Below, one piece after another: positions 36,360 to 48,295 of a stretch of DNA of 64,000 nucleotides. The stretch is taken from the NCBI RefSeq assembly GCF_030272615.1, contig NC_081414.1, forward strand, positions 783,098,119 to 783,162,118. The letters run 5' to 3'. The notes under the pieces are model-generated. The model ran no database searches. It saw only the letters and a program-made list of their open reading frames with translations, and was not told where the DNA came from. A program made the position numbers and the translations under genes. The DNA comes from Cryptomeria japonica (lineage: Eukaryota; Streptophyta; Pinopsida; Cupressales; Cupressaceae). Position 1 is the stretch's first letter; each line of letters opens with the position of its first letter.

Positions 36360-37005
36360 AATAGAGAAGTTCCTCTCACCCTCTGAGAAAGCCCTATCTG
36401 TTCAAAGTTATCGTGCACATCTATAGATTCTCGAAGCCTATCATAATCTTCCTCTTCTACATAAATTTCATTCAAAGCCCCATTAACAATAGCTAAATTG
36501 TTGCTCTATATTGCAACCATGTACGACTTCACAAGATGAAGATTTCTAGCATGGATAAAAAATACAACAGAACAAAAGATAACAGACAGTAACAGAAAAG
36601 TAATATCCAAGTGAAAGACATCTCAATAATCCTAAAAATAGTAACAGAAAAAAAGAGTTTAGAGTCATACCTTATGCATGATGTCAACCACTAGTGTGTG
36701 GTCTACCCTAAGGGTAAGGGCATTCAAGAGGTCATTAATAATATTTGGGTGTTCCTGCAAATAAAAGTGTACAACTTTGTAATATAATTCAACCTTGGCC
36801 ACATTAACTACAACATCTTTGAATTTCATATAATCCCATGCCTCTAGAGAATGGTTTAGGATAGTAGTTACAGCATTATCATATTCATCATCTTGAATAT
36901 ATAAATATGCAAGTTCCTTCTAGTGCTGCTACTCATCACAAACACGGATATGAGTTCATCAAAGCGACCCCTGTTTTGATAGTAATCTCTTACCTCTTCC
37001 CAGTC
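36360..37005 (-). pseudogene. Clathrin heavy chain internal exons, gene fragment
   Basis: On the minus strand the order is DDWEEVRDYYQNRGRFDELI (about 37000-36940), then a block with [39 protein letters not shown] and [20 protein letters not shown] to VVDIMHK (about 36945-36668), then [28 protein letters not shown] and [10 protein letters not shown] (about 36550-36385). These match consecutive parts of the clathrin heavy-chain leg that lie just N-terminal to the exons at 12-15 kb. TAG replaces Trp in QH*KEL and Gln in AI*SNN. A join between FDELIS and VCDEQQH skips part of the protein and changes frame. A broken fragment, most likely carried by the CACTA element. Confidence 0.87.
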
Positions 37006-37319
37006 ATCCACCTAGAACAAAAAATAAATGTCAGAATCACAAAAAATATAAATTTCTTGCCTTCACAATTACACATAACACTATAGATGAACCTTCACAG
37101 ATTATCATGAAAAAAAAAACTTAAAAAACAAACCACTTACTTGTGGTGTTGTTGTTCATGTTGGAACTGTTGGACCCTGCAATTAAGATTTAATATACAT
37201 TATTCAATAAGATTAACTGTGCAACATAATGAAATATTGAAATGTGTGTTATCTTATTGAGCTTCATTTGGTTTTGAGAATAGTTTAATCTTCTCTACTT
37301 AATAGGGCCTAACATCACT

Positions 37320-37530
37320 CTAAATTCCCTGTTAACATCTAACATTCATTCATTGTTTCATCCATTAATAAAATATAACATTCATTCATTATCACATAAT
37401 GTTCAATAACACATAACATTAATTAACACTCATTAACACACAACATTGATCAATATTAATTAACACATATCATTCATGAACATTCATTAGCACATAACTA
37501 TATTCATTAACACATAAAAATAAGTCATTA
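37320..37530. repeat. Degenerate AACACATAACATTCATT repeats
   Basis: Low-complexity, AT-rich run of words such as CATTCATTAACACATAACA, lying between candidate exons on the minus strand. Confidence 0.6.
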
Positions 37531-37589
37531 TCAAATAGAGTAGATTACAATCATTTCTTTTTTCTTTTTTTTTTGAAGCTATGAAAAGT

Positions 37590-38275
37590 CTAAGTGAACC
37601 ATCATTTTCTTCATCACTTCCCCCTCTTCAATTGTTCTTCCATCTGCCCGTGATCTCAATGTATGCCTAGTCCTCTTCTAAGGATGAGGACAGTGATGCA
37701 AAGGGGATTCCTCTGCAATAACAAAGAAATGGGTTAAATTCAAATCATTATTAAAAAAATTTATAAGTATTTCATTCATTTAAAGAACATAACCGTGTCG
37801 CTCTTTACTTGATGGGGCCACATCATCTTTGAAATCATTTTGTCTAGCCTCAACCTCAACATGTTGAACACCCTCTAGATCCTCTGGAGTTGAAATATGA
37901 AAGGTTAGATTAGTCAATACACCAATTCCAATTAAATATGTTTAAATGAATAATAGTGGTCCTCTTTACTTGACTAGGGAACATTACATTCCTGATGTTG
38001 TCTACCCATATCATACTCCACTTGGTCACCACCGACTACATGCTCTAAAATATTAACAAAAAGGTTACATTAATTTCTACACCAATTACAATTTAAGATG
38101 TTTATTTATATTAATAATTACATTAAAAAAAAATTGAATAGGAAATGAATACCTCCACTACTGGGATGCACATCTGAACCTTCATATGGAGGTTGTGTTC
38201 CACAATTATCAGGCTACATTCCAATGTCATGTGCATTGTTATAATTGCTTTCTTAATTAAAACAAATAAATTCAC
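37590..38275 (-). pseudogene. Candidate exons of an acidic protein, 3' part of the second CACTA gene
   Basis: Minus-strand segments with exon-like borders: about 37590-37715 (a run with RHTLRSRADGRTIEEGE), 37795-37885 (TPEDLEGVQHVEVEARQ), 37975-38045 (EHVVGGDQVEYDMGRQ) and 38165-38265 (PYEGSDVHPSSGG). All are polar or acidic, with in-frame stops in places. They may continue the gene whose Transposase_24-like part is at 40150-40620. Gene structure is uncertain and no domain is seen here. Confidence 0.4.
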
Positions 38276-38385
38276 TTTATGTTGGAACTTAACATCAAAT
38301 AGATTATTGGTAAGGTATTCAATTTGAAATTATTTTCATACAGCTTATTTCCCTGTGTGATGGATGCACCAGAATCTCATGTTTA

Positions 38386-39775
38386 TGTTGGATATCATTG
38401 GCATATGATGAACTGGTATGTTGATATGATGATAATGTATGTTGTCATTGATGTTAATAAGTGTAAGTGAACCGGTATGCAAATTGAAGAAGTTGGTTTC
38501 ACTAAGTGTGATTACCGGTTGGTAGTCTTAGCTCTATGGTTATCGGTTTGGCAATCCATCTTGTGTGATGAACTGATGATACTCTGTGATGAGTTAGCTA
38601 AGAGATGTGATCGAGGTGCCACATCAGCTTTGTGCGCATGAAGGATTGAGGCATAAGAAGATCGATCACGTTTGAAGTCTACCTCGGGAATGACCATTCT
38701 TCTTAGTGGTATAAGAAGAAAGCATGATGAGTTACTGATTCCCATGAGCGGTGATGAATGAATGATGTAGATTGTCTTGTGATCTATTTGAAATTGTAAT
38801 GCTCTATGCAATATGTTTGGATGGTCAGGATTGGACCACTTGTGTTGTAAACCTAAGATACTTAGGGTTTAGGGTTTATGCTACCGACCTATCTATTGTC
38901 TATAAGCTCGATGATGTTTTTTTCATAAAGTTGTTGGGAAATGTTGTGTGTATGTATCTGAGTGAAGAGATACTTGATACTTGCTAGAATAGTAAGAGGT
39001 AAACTGCAGAGTGTGATTGCAGAGTAGAGGATATGAAAAGGATTTGCCTTGGCATGTAGTGTTGTTATTAGATCATAATTTTTCTTGTTGTCTTCTAATC
39101 ATTTCAATAGATGGAAAATCTCTTTACCGGGTAGCTTTAACAAGCTTATTGTAAAACCTAAAACCAAGTGACTCAAGGTCATTGAGTTTTTTAAATCCTC
39201 TAGCGAGGTAACCTTTAATAGGGTTTCAACCTTTAATAGGTTTTATAGCCATCCCTTAATCGGGTGATCTCTAACAGGATCAGTTCCTAGTAGAACCTTA
39301 TTGTAAAGTCTTTAACCGGACTAGGCTCCTAACAGGGCGAGCTTCGAAAGAGTTCAAAACAAGCTTGTGGGTATTCATCCCCACTGTGGTTTTTCCCATT
39401 TGAGTTTCCACGTGAAAAATTTGTTTGTTATGTGTTATGCATTTTTCATGTGATGTTTATGAAGTATTTGGTTGAAGGATTATGCATGCAGGGTTAATAG
39501 GTTATGGTATTTTTAGTATACCACATGCATAATTTTTTGGGTGAAGTTGATGTTGCATAATCGATTGTATTTGAAGTATTCAGACCTATCAGTTTATGGT
39601 GCCTTATGTCTTATTGTGTTTAACCGGTATTGCCATGGTTAAGTTTGGTAATGGTGATAACCAGTTATTTTTTATTTAGCAAGATAAGTTGTTAAGAGAG
39701 TTTTTATCTATACTGATTCACCCCCCTCCCCTCTCAGTACCAGTTGGGGTATCTGTTGTTCATCATTATTCATCA
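38386..39775 (+). repeat. Solo LTR, copia-like
   Basis: Begins TGTTGGATATCATTGGCATA and ends after CTGATTCACCCCCCTCCCCT (about 39714), the same tail as the copia LTRs at 55.5-62.2 kb but from a different family. No internal domain accompanies it. The right edge is uncertain (39755-39775). If 39775 is right, flanks GTTTA and TTTTA match at four of five bases. Open frames inside are not genes. Confidence 0.6.
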
Positions 39776-40150
39776 TTTTACCCACTCAATTCTTATATTC
39801 GTTCAACCACGGCTTTATAGCCTTGCTTGTAGACAATTCTCTTGTCATCTTCTATGGTCGCTCTATTGAATTCAGAGCCCTACTTTTTTTCTTAATATCA
39901 TGAATTTTGCTTGTATTGTTTGCTCAAAATAAATTCTTTGCAATTTATAAATATTTTGATGCGATATTTAATTTACTAATTCTTACAATTTGTGCGAAAA
40001 GTTTCATATAACCACTAGAGCTAAGTTTGTGTTGCCCGTTCTTTTATTGTCTTGCCTTGGTTGCCTTTGACGTGTCACTCGGTCTATGAAAAGTTTGAAA
40101 TATTTTAGATTATAAAAATATAAAGAGTAATTAGTACATAATTACATTCT
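39776..40150. other. No gene recognised
   Basis: AT-rich sequence between the solo LTR and the Transposase_24-like exons, probably intron of the minus-strand gene. Confidence 0.4.
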
Positions 40151-41720
40151 TAATAGTATCACATACCTTCTTTTGGCGTCTAGTGGTGGATTCTTTTTTT
40201 CCCTTTCAACTCTCTCCTTCGCATCCAAAATCAAGTCCTTCCACTCCCTCTCTGGAATCATGGGGGGACGCTCATACTTTACGTTCTTTTCTAAATGTGT
40301 CCCATACTAGTCCCTCACATACTTTAGATATGTGCCATCTTTTTCAAGGAGCTTGGTTTTATCTAATGTGTCATTTCCAAACAACTCAACCATATGGTTT
40401 GTGAGTTCAACTTTTAACCTATTCTCTTGGTCATTCCACCTTTTAAGCAAAAACAAACCTATTAGATTCAAAAATGAACTGAAGCTACCTTTAATATAGT
40501 TCAAGAAATGGATCAAAAGAAAACTATTCTAGAAATGATGTGAAATAAAATTAGTGGGTTAGGGTTAGTTCACATATGATGTTCCACCTTTTATGTATGG
40601 TGGGCCCAAACATCTGCAATGCAATGTCATTATGATTTTTATAAAAAATATCATTTCTTGCAAAAAAGCAAGGGATAATTAGTCCAAAATGATTGATCAA
40701 TAAGTAAATTATAATTCAACTATATATAATAATAATTTTAAAGTACTTGGAACCTTCTCTATCTTCAAGGGAATCAATTCTTCATCGCTCACCACCAATG
40801 TGATCTACAACATTCCCGTACTAGCAATACGGGAAGATCCAGGAAATGATGGTATGGTATCACTAGTATTTGCCTCTGGTGCATCCTCATGTGCATCTCC
40901 TACTGCAAAAAATGAATCCACTATGAAATACCCCCAATAAAGAACACTTCAAGAGAAATAAACACATAACAAAAGAGAGAGCAAAAGAGGGATCTACCAA
41001 TAGTGGGTGGGTCAACATGACGAGCAGTAGAGGATGTATGCATGCTACCTGTTGCCAACATTGCAATCAGCAATAACCTCAAATAAGGAGGCCTTTCCAC
41101 AGGAACATTGGCAGCACCTAAAGAATAATACATTAAATATATGAAAACTACAAGAATTATAAACAAGGATGAACCTATATTAAAAGTTGTAAATAAATAT
41201 GAACCTTTATTAAGTGTTTGATACTAATCTTAATTATACAATAGTAAATAACAATAGCATTAAAAAAGAAAGTTCACAAGTCCAAAGAAGGAGTATTTTT
41301 AATGTATAGAACATGGTCACCACCTGCACTACCTGCAATACCCTGATCATGTCCACCAGGTTGATGATCACACATAAAATTTTGTAAAAACAATATGCAC
41401 ATATTTTAGTTAGTGACATAAAAGAGTATTAAATATAAATCATTATTGAACTTTTATTATAATTAAACCTTTCATTACTGCTTACTCACATGTTTTCTGC
41501 TTCTTGCATCAATTGATTCACCCTATCTTTTATCTCATCAGTCTGAGGGGTCGTGCATACCAAAGCAACAATCACTTTATTAATTTTTGTGATAGACATT
41601 TTTATCACTTCTACAGGGTTTGTGGAAATTGCGTAGTCTGCATCGCTTAATACTGTGTTGAGGTGCTGATGTAAGGGAGGTTCCTTTCCCTTTCCCTGAA
41701 CATCCGTCTATGACAAGAAT
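40150..41720 (-). pseudogene. Transposase_24-like (Ptta/En/Spm) gene segment of the CACTA element
   Basis: Minus-strand exon-like pieces: about 41720-41515 (ADYAISTNPVEVIKMSITKI), 41120-40990 (NVPVERPPYLR), 40900-40745 (AHEDAPEANTSDTIPSFPGS), 40620-40560 (MFGPTIHKRWN) and 40516-40165 (FLLKRWNDQENRLKVELTNH, then KYERPPMIPEREWKDLI). The last resembles the W-N-x-K...RPP...W pattern of the Transposase_24 family found in CACTA elements. At least two stops are in frame. Placement downstream of tnp2 on the same strand fits a second CACTA gene. Exon borders are approximate. Confidence 0.5.
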
Positions 41721-41947
41721 ATTATTAACACTATCAAAATTACTCCAAAACACTCAATAAAATAACATAATAATGTAACAGTTTGCTTCTATCTAATTTT
41801 TAAAATTACAACAAGGTTTACCTTCTCGATAGAAGTGTAGGGACCTACATCCCTATTTGTGCTATGTGACAGATCCAAGTTGCCCTATGATAAGGAAAAA
41901 ATATAAACACGTTAGAGAAATGAAACCAATAGACTTAGCAAAAAAAC

Positions 41948-42762
41948 TTAATAATAAGATGGTATATTGGAGTCATTAATTGGAGGTTGGTTTAAATGGT
42001 ATATAGTACACACCACCTCCATGTTAGTAACTTTGTTTGTATCTATATGATTCAAATTGTAATTGATTAGCAGCTCTTCCCCTACACTTATTGATTTTAT
42101 CGCACATACGAATACATGATTTTCCTCGCGCACCTCAAATATGCAATTGGGTTGCTTATTAGTTGACCCAGGTCGTGTACTATTTATAAAACCTGCAATA
42201 TTCCTTGTTGCTTTTTGCCTTCCATCAATGTATACAACCACTCGTTTACTTTGATCATTATCTTTCTGGTGTATATAATTTGCTGACAATGTATACCTAT
42301 GCATACTTTTTAAATATCAAACAATTTGCATCCAAGTTTTATAATTGTAAAAAGGTCTGACATACTCCATCAATTCAGCAACTTTGTTTTAATGAACCTT
42401 TATGCCTTCCAAGGAAAATATTCCCAAACCATGTAACGACGAAGGTGCTATGCGATATATCCTCTCATTAACAAAAAAATTGATGTTTATTGGAGGAAGT
42501 TCCTTGGGTACCCATTGTTTGTCTAGATGTTTGTACCTCAAGGACACCTCGATGTTGCCTTTCACTCATCATCATAAGAACATGACACCCCTTGAGCAAG
42601 GAAAAATTCCATGCGTTTACTAAATTTTCTTCTAATCTTTTGACCTCTAGTTGATCTCCCTATTTTAGACCTACTACATGTCTCACTTTCATTGAGTATT
42701 CCTACATTTCCCTCACTTGAGGAAGACAGATCTGACAAATACCTATTTGGTGGTACATGCAC
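41948..42762 (-). pseudogene. SET-domain (lysine methyltransferase-like) ORF within the CACTA element
   Basis: On the minus strand, after a Ser/Lys-rich head (42762-42562), a frame reads YRIAPSSLHGLGIFSLEGIK (about 42455-42395), then VAELMEYVRPFYNYKTWM, YIDGRQKATRNIAGFINSTR, NKQPNCIFEVREE and AIKSISVGEELLINYN (about 42080-42040). These correspond to the GxG-F, RFIN-x-S...PNC and GEEL-x-x-x-Y signatures of SET domains, which transfer methyl groups to lysines, usually of histones. Two in-frame stops (H*NKV and IV*YL) break it. It lies between tnp2 and the Transposase_24-like exons on the same strand. Whether it belongs to the same transcript is unknown. Confidence 0.74.
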
Positions 42763-43694
42763 TCCATCAAATGAGAGAGTTAGTGAGTAATGAGAGAGAT
42801 ATTTTGAAAATGAGGGTAATATTGATGAAGGAGTCGACCCTAAAGTTGATGTTGAGATTAAAAATTGAACAAGTCCAACTAGGGCCTCAAGTGTTGATAA
42901 CTGTATTAGATTTATTGCTAATGTCGAGGTTTGAAGAACTAGAGAACTTTGTTTTCCTAGTATTTTTTAAAAAATAAATAATCTCTATAGGATCTATTGA
43001 CTTATACCTATTGATCCATGAGACTATGCAGGATCCTTGTCAAAGGGGTTTAGGTTCCTACGTATGTAATTCAATTATCTTATGTTAGTTAAAAATTACA
43101 TGATACGTATACTAAAAATTACAAGATACATATACTAAAAATTACACAGTACATAATATGAACAATATGCAATCATCATAATCATTGTATATTTTTTTAT
43201 TCATTACCTTTACTTTATGTAGATTGTGCGGGATCCTCAACTAAATAGTTGATGATGTCTATAGTCAATTGCCTATTTACACCAAGGGTGGCAGCATCAC
43301 ATAAAATATATACATGAAATTAGCACCAACAATTGAGCATCATAAGCATTACATTTGTAATTTGATAAACAATAAATACATATGTATCACGAGCATCATA
43401 AGCATCACATATGTATCATCATATATGTAATTGAGCATCATAGGCATCACATATGTATCATCATAAACATGTAATCTATCACATATGTATCATAAATCAC
43501 CATCTATCACATAGCTAATAGACAATCCATATTCCATAAATAAACACAAAGTTCAAAAAATGTCAAATGTATCATCATAAATATGTAATCCATCACATGT
43601 GTATTTTAAATCACCATCCATCACATAGCTAATAAACAGTCCAAATTCCATAAATAAACACAAAGTTCAAAAAATGTCATACATTTCATTCATG
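42763..43694. other. Gap between the two CACTA gene regions; short ATATGTATCATCAT repeats
   Basis: No gene is recognised. From about 43320 to 43640 degenerate words such as CACATATGTATCATCATA recur, and a block near 43495-43560 is nearly repeated at 43610-43676 (ATAAACACAAAGTTCAAAAA). Confidence 0.5.
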
Positions 43695-43765
43695 TCAATG
43701 ATCTTCTTCTTCATCCAACTCATCATCATGACCAGCATGATCATCATCACCATCATCATCATCAT

Positions 43766-43823
<58 letters not shown>

Positions 43824-43908
43824 GTCATCCTCGTCATCATCGTCGTTGTCATCATCATCATCATCGTCATCATCATCGTCACTGTCATCATCATCATCAT
43901 CATCATTG

Positions 43909-43952
<44 letters not shown>

Positions 43953-43972
43953 GTCATCATCATTGTCATTGG

Positions 43973-44006
<34 letters not shown>

Positions 44007-44063
44007 GTCATCGTCATCATCATCGATATCACCATCATCATCGTCATCTTCATCGTTATCATT

Positions 44064-44135
<72 letters not shown>

Positions 44136-47100
44136 GTCATCGTCACCGTCATCGTCATTGTCATCGTCATCATCATCGTCATTGTTATTGTCATCATCAT
44201 CATCATCGTCATTGTCATCATTATCACCATCATCATCAGCAGCAGAAGCAACAACAACATCATCATCATCATCATCTACATCACCTTCTACTTCCTCGGT
44301 ATCTTCTTCTTCCATCTCATTATACTTTATCAGCCTTCCTCTTGGATCATGTCTAACAACAAATGACCAACCCAGTTTATGTGGAACCTTTGAGTAAAAT
44401 ACATGCCTACATTGGCTTGGAAGAACATAGGGCTCATCCCAATCTAGCTCAAACGACCTTGTATTAACCATTGTAAATCTATTATCATGTTAAATAATAG
44501 TTCTATCAGGATCATTTTTATTCAGTCGCAGCCTATACCATTTGACGATGAACAAAACTAATTTAAAGGAATTAAAGTCACACTCAAATATATCATCCAA
44601 AATGCCATAGTATCAATTTTGAGACTCTCGAATATGTATGGCATTTCTAGATGAAATATTGGTCACCTCAAAGACTATAGTTATCCTAGAATCACAAGTT
44701 TTCTTCGTGTCATCCAACTTTTTGATGCAAAATTTATGACCATTGCAGCACATAGCCTTACGGTGTTTGACCTACGATATGTATAACATGTTAAAATTAT
44801 TTCATCGCCAGTTGATAAACATACAAGTGATTAATAAAATTATATGTACCTGTTTATCTCTTAAACAATATGCTAAATTAGTTTCCCTTTGCGTAATATT
44901 GGAATCTCCATTATGATGAGCTTCTTTAACCAATGAAGCCACACCTTCCCATGTTAATGTGCAACCAGAATGTTGACATCGATCAATCCACACCATCATC
45001 CAATCAAGATTATTTGCAATATACAAATGTAGCGCATCCCACTCCCAATCAACTATACAAATAATTAATAGACGACTTAGAACCAATTTAGTTAGAAGAT
45101 TAAGAATTAATTAACTACAATAACATCTTATTATTACCTCTCACTTTCCTCAATTTACCTTTCCCCATCAATTACTCCCCTTTGAATTTGGTAATAGGGT
45201 TGGGATCCCAAATGTGATCTATGTGGATGTCTGCTACAAAATTAGGAAGATATTCAAAAATGTACACCATAGTCTAGTATACCATATATCCCTCCACCAT
45301 AGAACCCTCAGGATGTGCTCTTTGTCAAACCAAAGCCTTCAAAAATTTCAAGTGTCTCTCAATCATCCACATTGACCTAGTGTGTACAGGTCCACACAAT
45401 TCAATCTACTCAACTTGGTGTATGAGGTAGTGTTCTTGTGAATTGAAAAAATTGAAGGTAGAAACTTTTGCATTTCACACATTAAATGAGGAATTTTTCT
45501 CTTCCAATACTTTATATCTTTATGGATTTCTTTAGATGACAAACACCTAGAAGAGATTGAAGATGCAAAAATATATAAACAAGACTTTGCAAAATAATAT
45601 ACAATATATTAAATAAAAAGTAAAACAAATCACAAATATATTATCTATACAACCAATTGAACAAAGATCACTACTTACCTCATGTATTTTCCAAGATCAT
45701 ATATGACTTGATTGACATTTTTCTCTAGGAGAGATAGAGATAGAATGTACTGCAACAATTATCAAATGATCTTTTCATTGTTTTCTAACATAATACAATG
45801 AAAAGTACATGCATAGTATACAAATATTTAGTAAATACAATTACCTTAATGACAGTATGTCAATCATGTGTTTTCATCCCTGGCCCAAATTCACTTTTCT
45901 TTGATATGAGATTGTTTATGTCCGCTCCAAATCCTATGGGAAATCGACATTTTTGTATGACTTCTTTTATAGCATTGCTTTCTTGGTCCATTAATAACCA
46001 AGGAAGGGCACTTATATTAATCTGGTTTCCATTTCTATTTGATTGAATGCTATTTTTCATTGCATTATTGGATTCCTAAATCTCAGTACAATTTTTGATA
46101 ATTTTTTCTTTGTCACGCCTTCCCTCCAATATTTTCCATAATGTCTCTATTATATTCTTTCCAATATGCATAGTATCCAACAAATGCACAATTTGTAGCT
46201 TCTCATAGTAGGGCAACCTACTAAATTGTCTTGGATAACTTTTTAGTCCCTTTGGAAGGTGGTCATCAATGCCTTGATGACCTTCATGATCATCAATTGC
46301 ATCATCAGTAAACAAACCACAATAGAAAAATACAAATTCCAAACATAAACCATTAGATGGAATTTGACATTACCTTGATGATTAATTCTATTATATTCCA
46401 ACTTCCCTTGGCAAGGTTTCATTCTTTGTGGCTTTGATGTAGTCTCTTCTTTCCCATTGAAAAGATATTTTTTAGTATTTCGATACTTATGATTTATGTG
46501 GAGGAAGTGGCTATACTCATCAAACACCTATTTTCCTAAACTTTTTGAATGATGGGATTTTATCTTTGGACCACAAATTGGACATGCAAATTTTCCCTTT
46601 GTTTGAAGACCTACAAGATAATGTATAATTGGATTAAATATGTTAATTTTTATAAATATAATTATAATTATAATGTGCAACTTGAACACTGTAACATACC
46701 ACAAAACTTTGTTAGCCCTAGGACATCATCTATTGTCCATACAAGCATTGCATGGAATTGAAATTGTCTTTGTCCTATTGGTCTAGAGATGTCATACATA
46801 GTGACACCATTTCATAAATCCAGAAACTTGTCGATAAGAGGCTCAATATAAACATTCATATCTTTAACTTGGTACTTACCTAGTTGAATGAATAAAAACA
46901 TTACATAATTATTATGGCCGTTTTACTGCAATATTTATAATTTAATGTAGATGACTATTAAATGATAAAATACCTGGAACAATCATCACCAACATTATGT
47001 TCTCCCTCTTTATTCACATCCATGGAGGAATGTTATTGTTGATAACAAAAACTGGCCACACCGAGTAAACAGATCTCATCTCTCCAAGTGGATTGGCACC

Positions 47101-48295
47101 GTCCGCTGCCAATGAAAGCTTGAGATTACGAGGTTCTTCTTTAAAGTGTGGCCACTTTTCCTCTATGTCCATAAATGTTGAACCATCTGTAGGCATTCAA
47201 ATAATGTCATCTTGACTTCTATTGCATGCATGGTAATCCATAAATTGTGTCAAGCTAGTGCACTTGAATAATCGTTGCATACATGGAATAATGGGAATAT
47301 AATGAAGAACCTTGTGAGGCACCTTTTATGTTATTTGATCTATTTGATATCTACTTATATGACATTTAGGGAATTTTGTTGCAAATTCATGTTGTTTATG
47401 ATATATAATATGATCATTAGGATAAGCATCTATTGCTTGATACTCCATTAAAATATCTTTTAGAATGGAAGATAATTCTCAGTATGAGCGAGGTAGAATA
47501 TTTGATGGTGGTAAGAAAAATATCCCTATCAATCTACAGAATATTAATTTGTTAATATAAAGAATATTAATGGTACATGATTCACCCTTTATTAACTATA
47601 ATGACATATACGACATACCTTAACATACGTGAGATTGTTATGTTGGATAAACCATTCATAACCTTGAATTTCATTAACAACAATACAAAAGAGAGAAGAG
47701 TTGTTTGGGAGCCTTCATAAAGGGGCTTGTATGCCTTCTCAAGTATAGGTAAATCATGAATAACATCAAAGTCATCTTGATCATGAAGATCGGTTGCGCC
47801 AGTACTAAATGTGTCATGGATCAATGTATTTGTACCATCATCTTCAAATTTTTTTTCTGGTGCATGATTTTCATCTTCCATGGGATCATTATCTTTAGCT
47901 TCAATATACACACCTCCATGTTCCTCCACTTCAAAAAACATATTCTCTGGGTTGTGTTGGTCCATATCATGTGTCTTGGAGAGCTCGACCTATATTAAAA
48001 TGATCAACATAAATAAACCATGATCATGATCTTATCATGAAGTGATTTCTTATGTATGTAAATTGTTAAAACGATATAATGAACAACTTACCAATGGATG
48101 ATAATCATGTCCCCCTTCAATGTGACCATGCTGCCTACAATGTTTCTTAACTATTTTGGTTAGAAGTCTTCTAGTCTTTAAGCCCTTAAAAATTTTGTAG
48201 GGACAATAACATTTTCCATCACCATTTATTTTCAAGTTAGACCACAATCTAGCAATTGTCTCCTTATTTTTTTCTTCGTTGATATTTTTTAACAT
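43695..48295 (-). pseudogene. CACTA tnp2-type transposase (Transposase_21, DUF4218, DUF4216 parts), multi-exon and mutated
   Basis: In minus-strand order: a Cys/His-rich head with CYCPYKIF and HCRQHGHIEGGHDYHP (48295-48090); YKPLYEGSQTTLLSFVLLLM (about 47730); WPHFKEEPRNLKLSLAADGA, then NPLGEMRSVYSVWPVFVINN and NIPPWM (47196-47014); GVTMYDISRPIGQRQ and FHAMLVWTIDDVLGL (about 46800-46710); KGKFACPICGPK, then HINHKYRNTKKYLFNGKEE (46600-46440); RLPYYEKLQIVHLLDTMHIG (about 46220); AHPEGSMVEGYMVY (DUF4218-like, about 45310); YYGILDDIFECDFNSFKLVL and WDEPYVLPSQCRHVFYSK (DUF4216, 44610-44390). It ends in a poly-Asp tail and TGA near 43695. This is the transposase that cuts and joins CACTA ends. Stops in several exons suggest it is dead. 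Confidence 0.87.
43720..44285. repeat. TCA/GAT trinucleotide microsatellite, in frame with tnp2
   Basis: About 560 bp of nearly uninterrupted (TCA)n on the plus strand with scattered G and C variants. In the tnp2 frame it encodes a tract dominated by aspartate, over 150 residues long. The long Ile-, Ser- and Met-rich frames in other phases are shadows. Confidence 0.95.

Noticed and set aside
12282-37005. A working clathrin heavy-chain gene with a giant intron holding the retrotransposon
   Set aside because: Order and strand fit, and plants such as conifers have very long introns, but stops in several exons, a frame-changing exon join, a destroyed acceptor and repeated exons exclude function. 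Location inside matched CACTA ends makes capture the better account.
38512-38987. Frames within the solo LTR
   Set aside because: Noncoding LTR sequence; no protein family resemblance.
43667-44397. Poly-Ile, poly-Ser and poly-Met frames
   Set aside because: Other phases of the TCA/GAT microsatellite. Only the aspartate phase joins recognisable transposase sequence.
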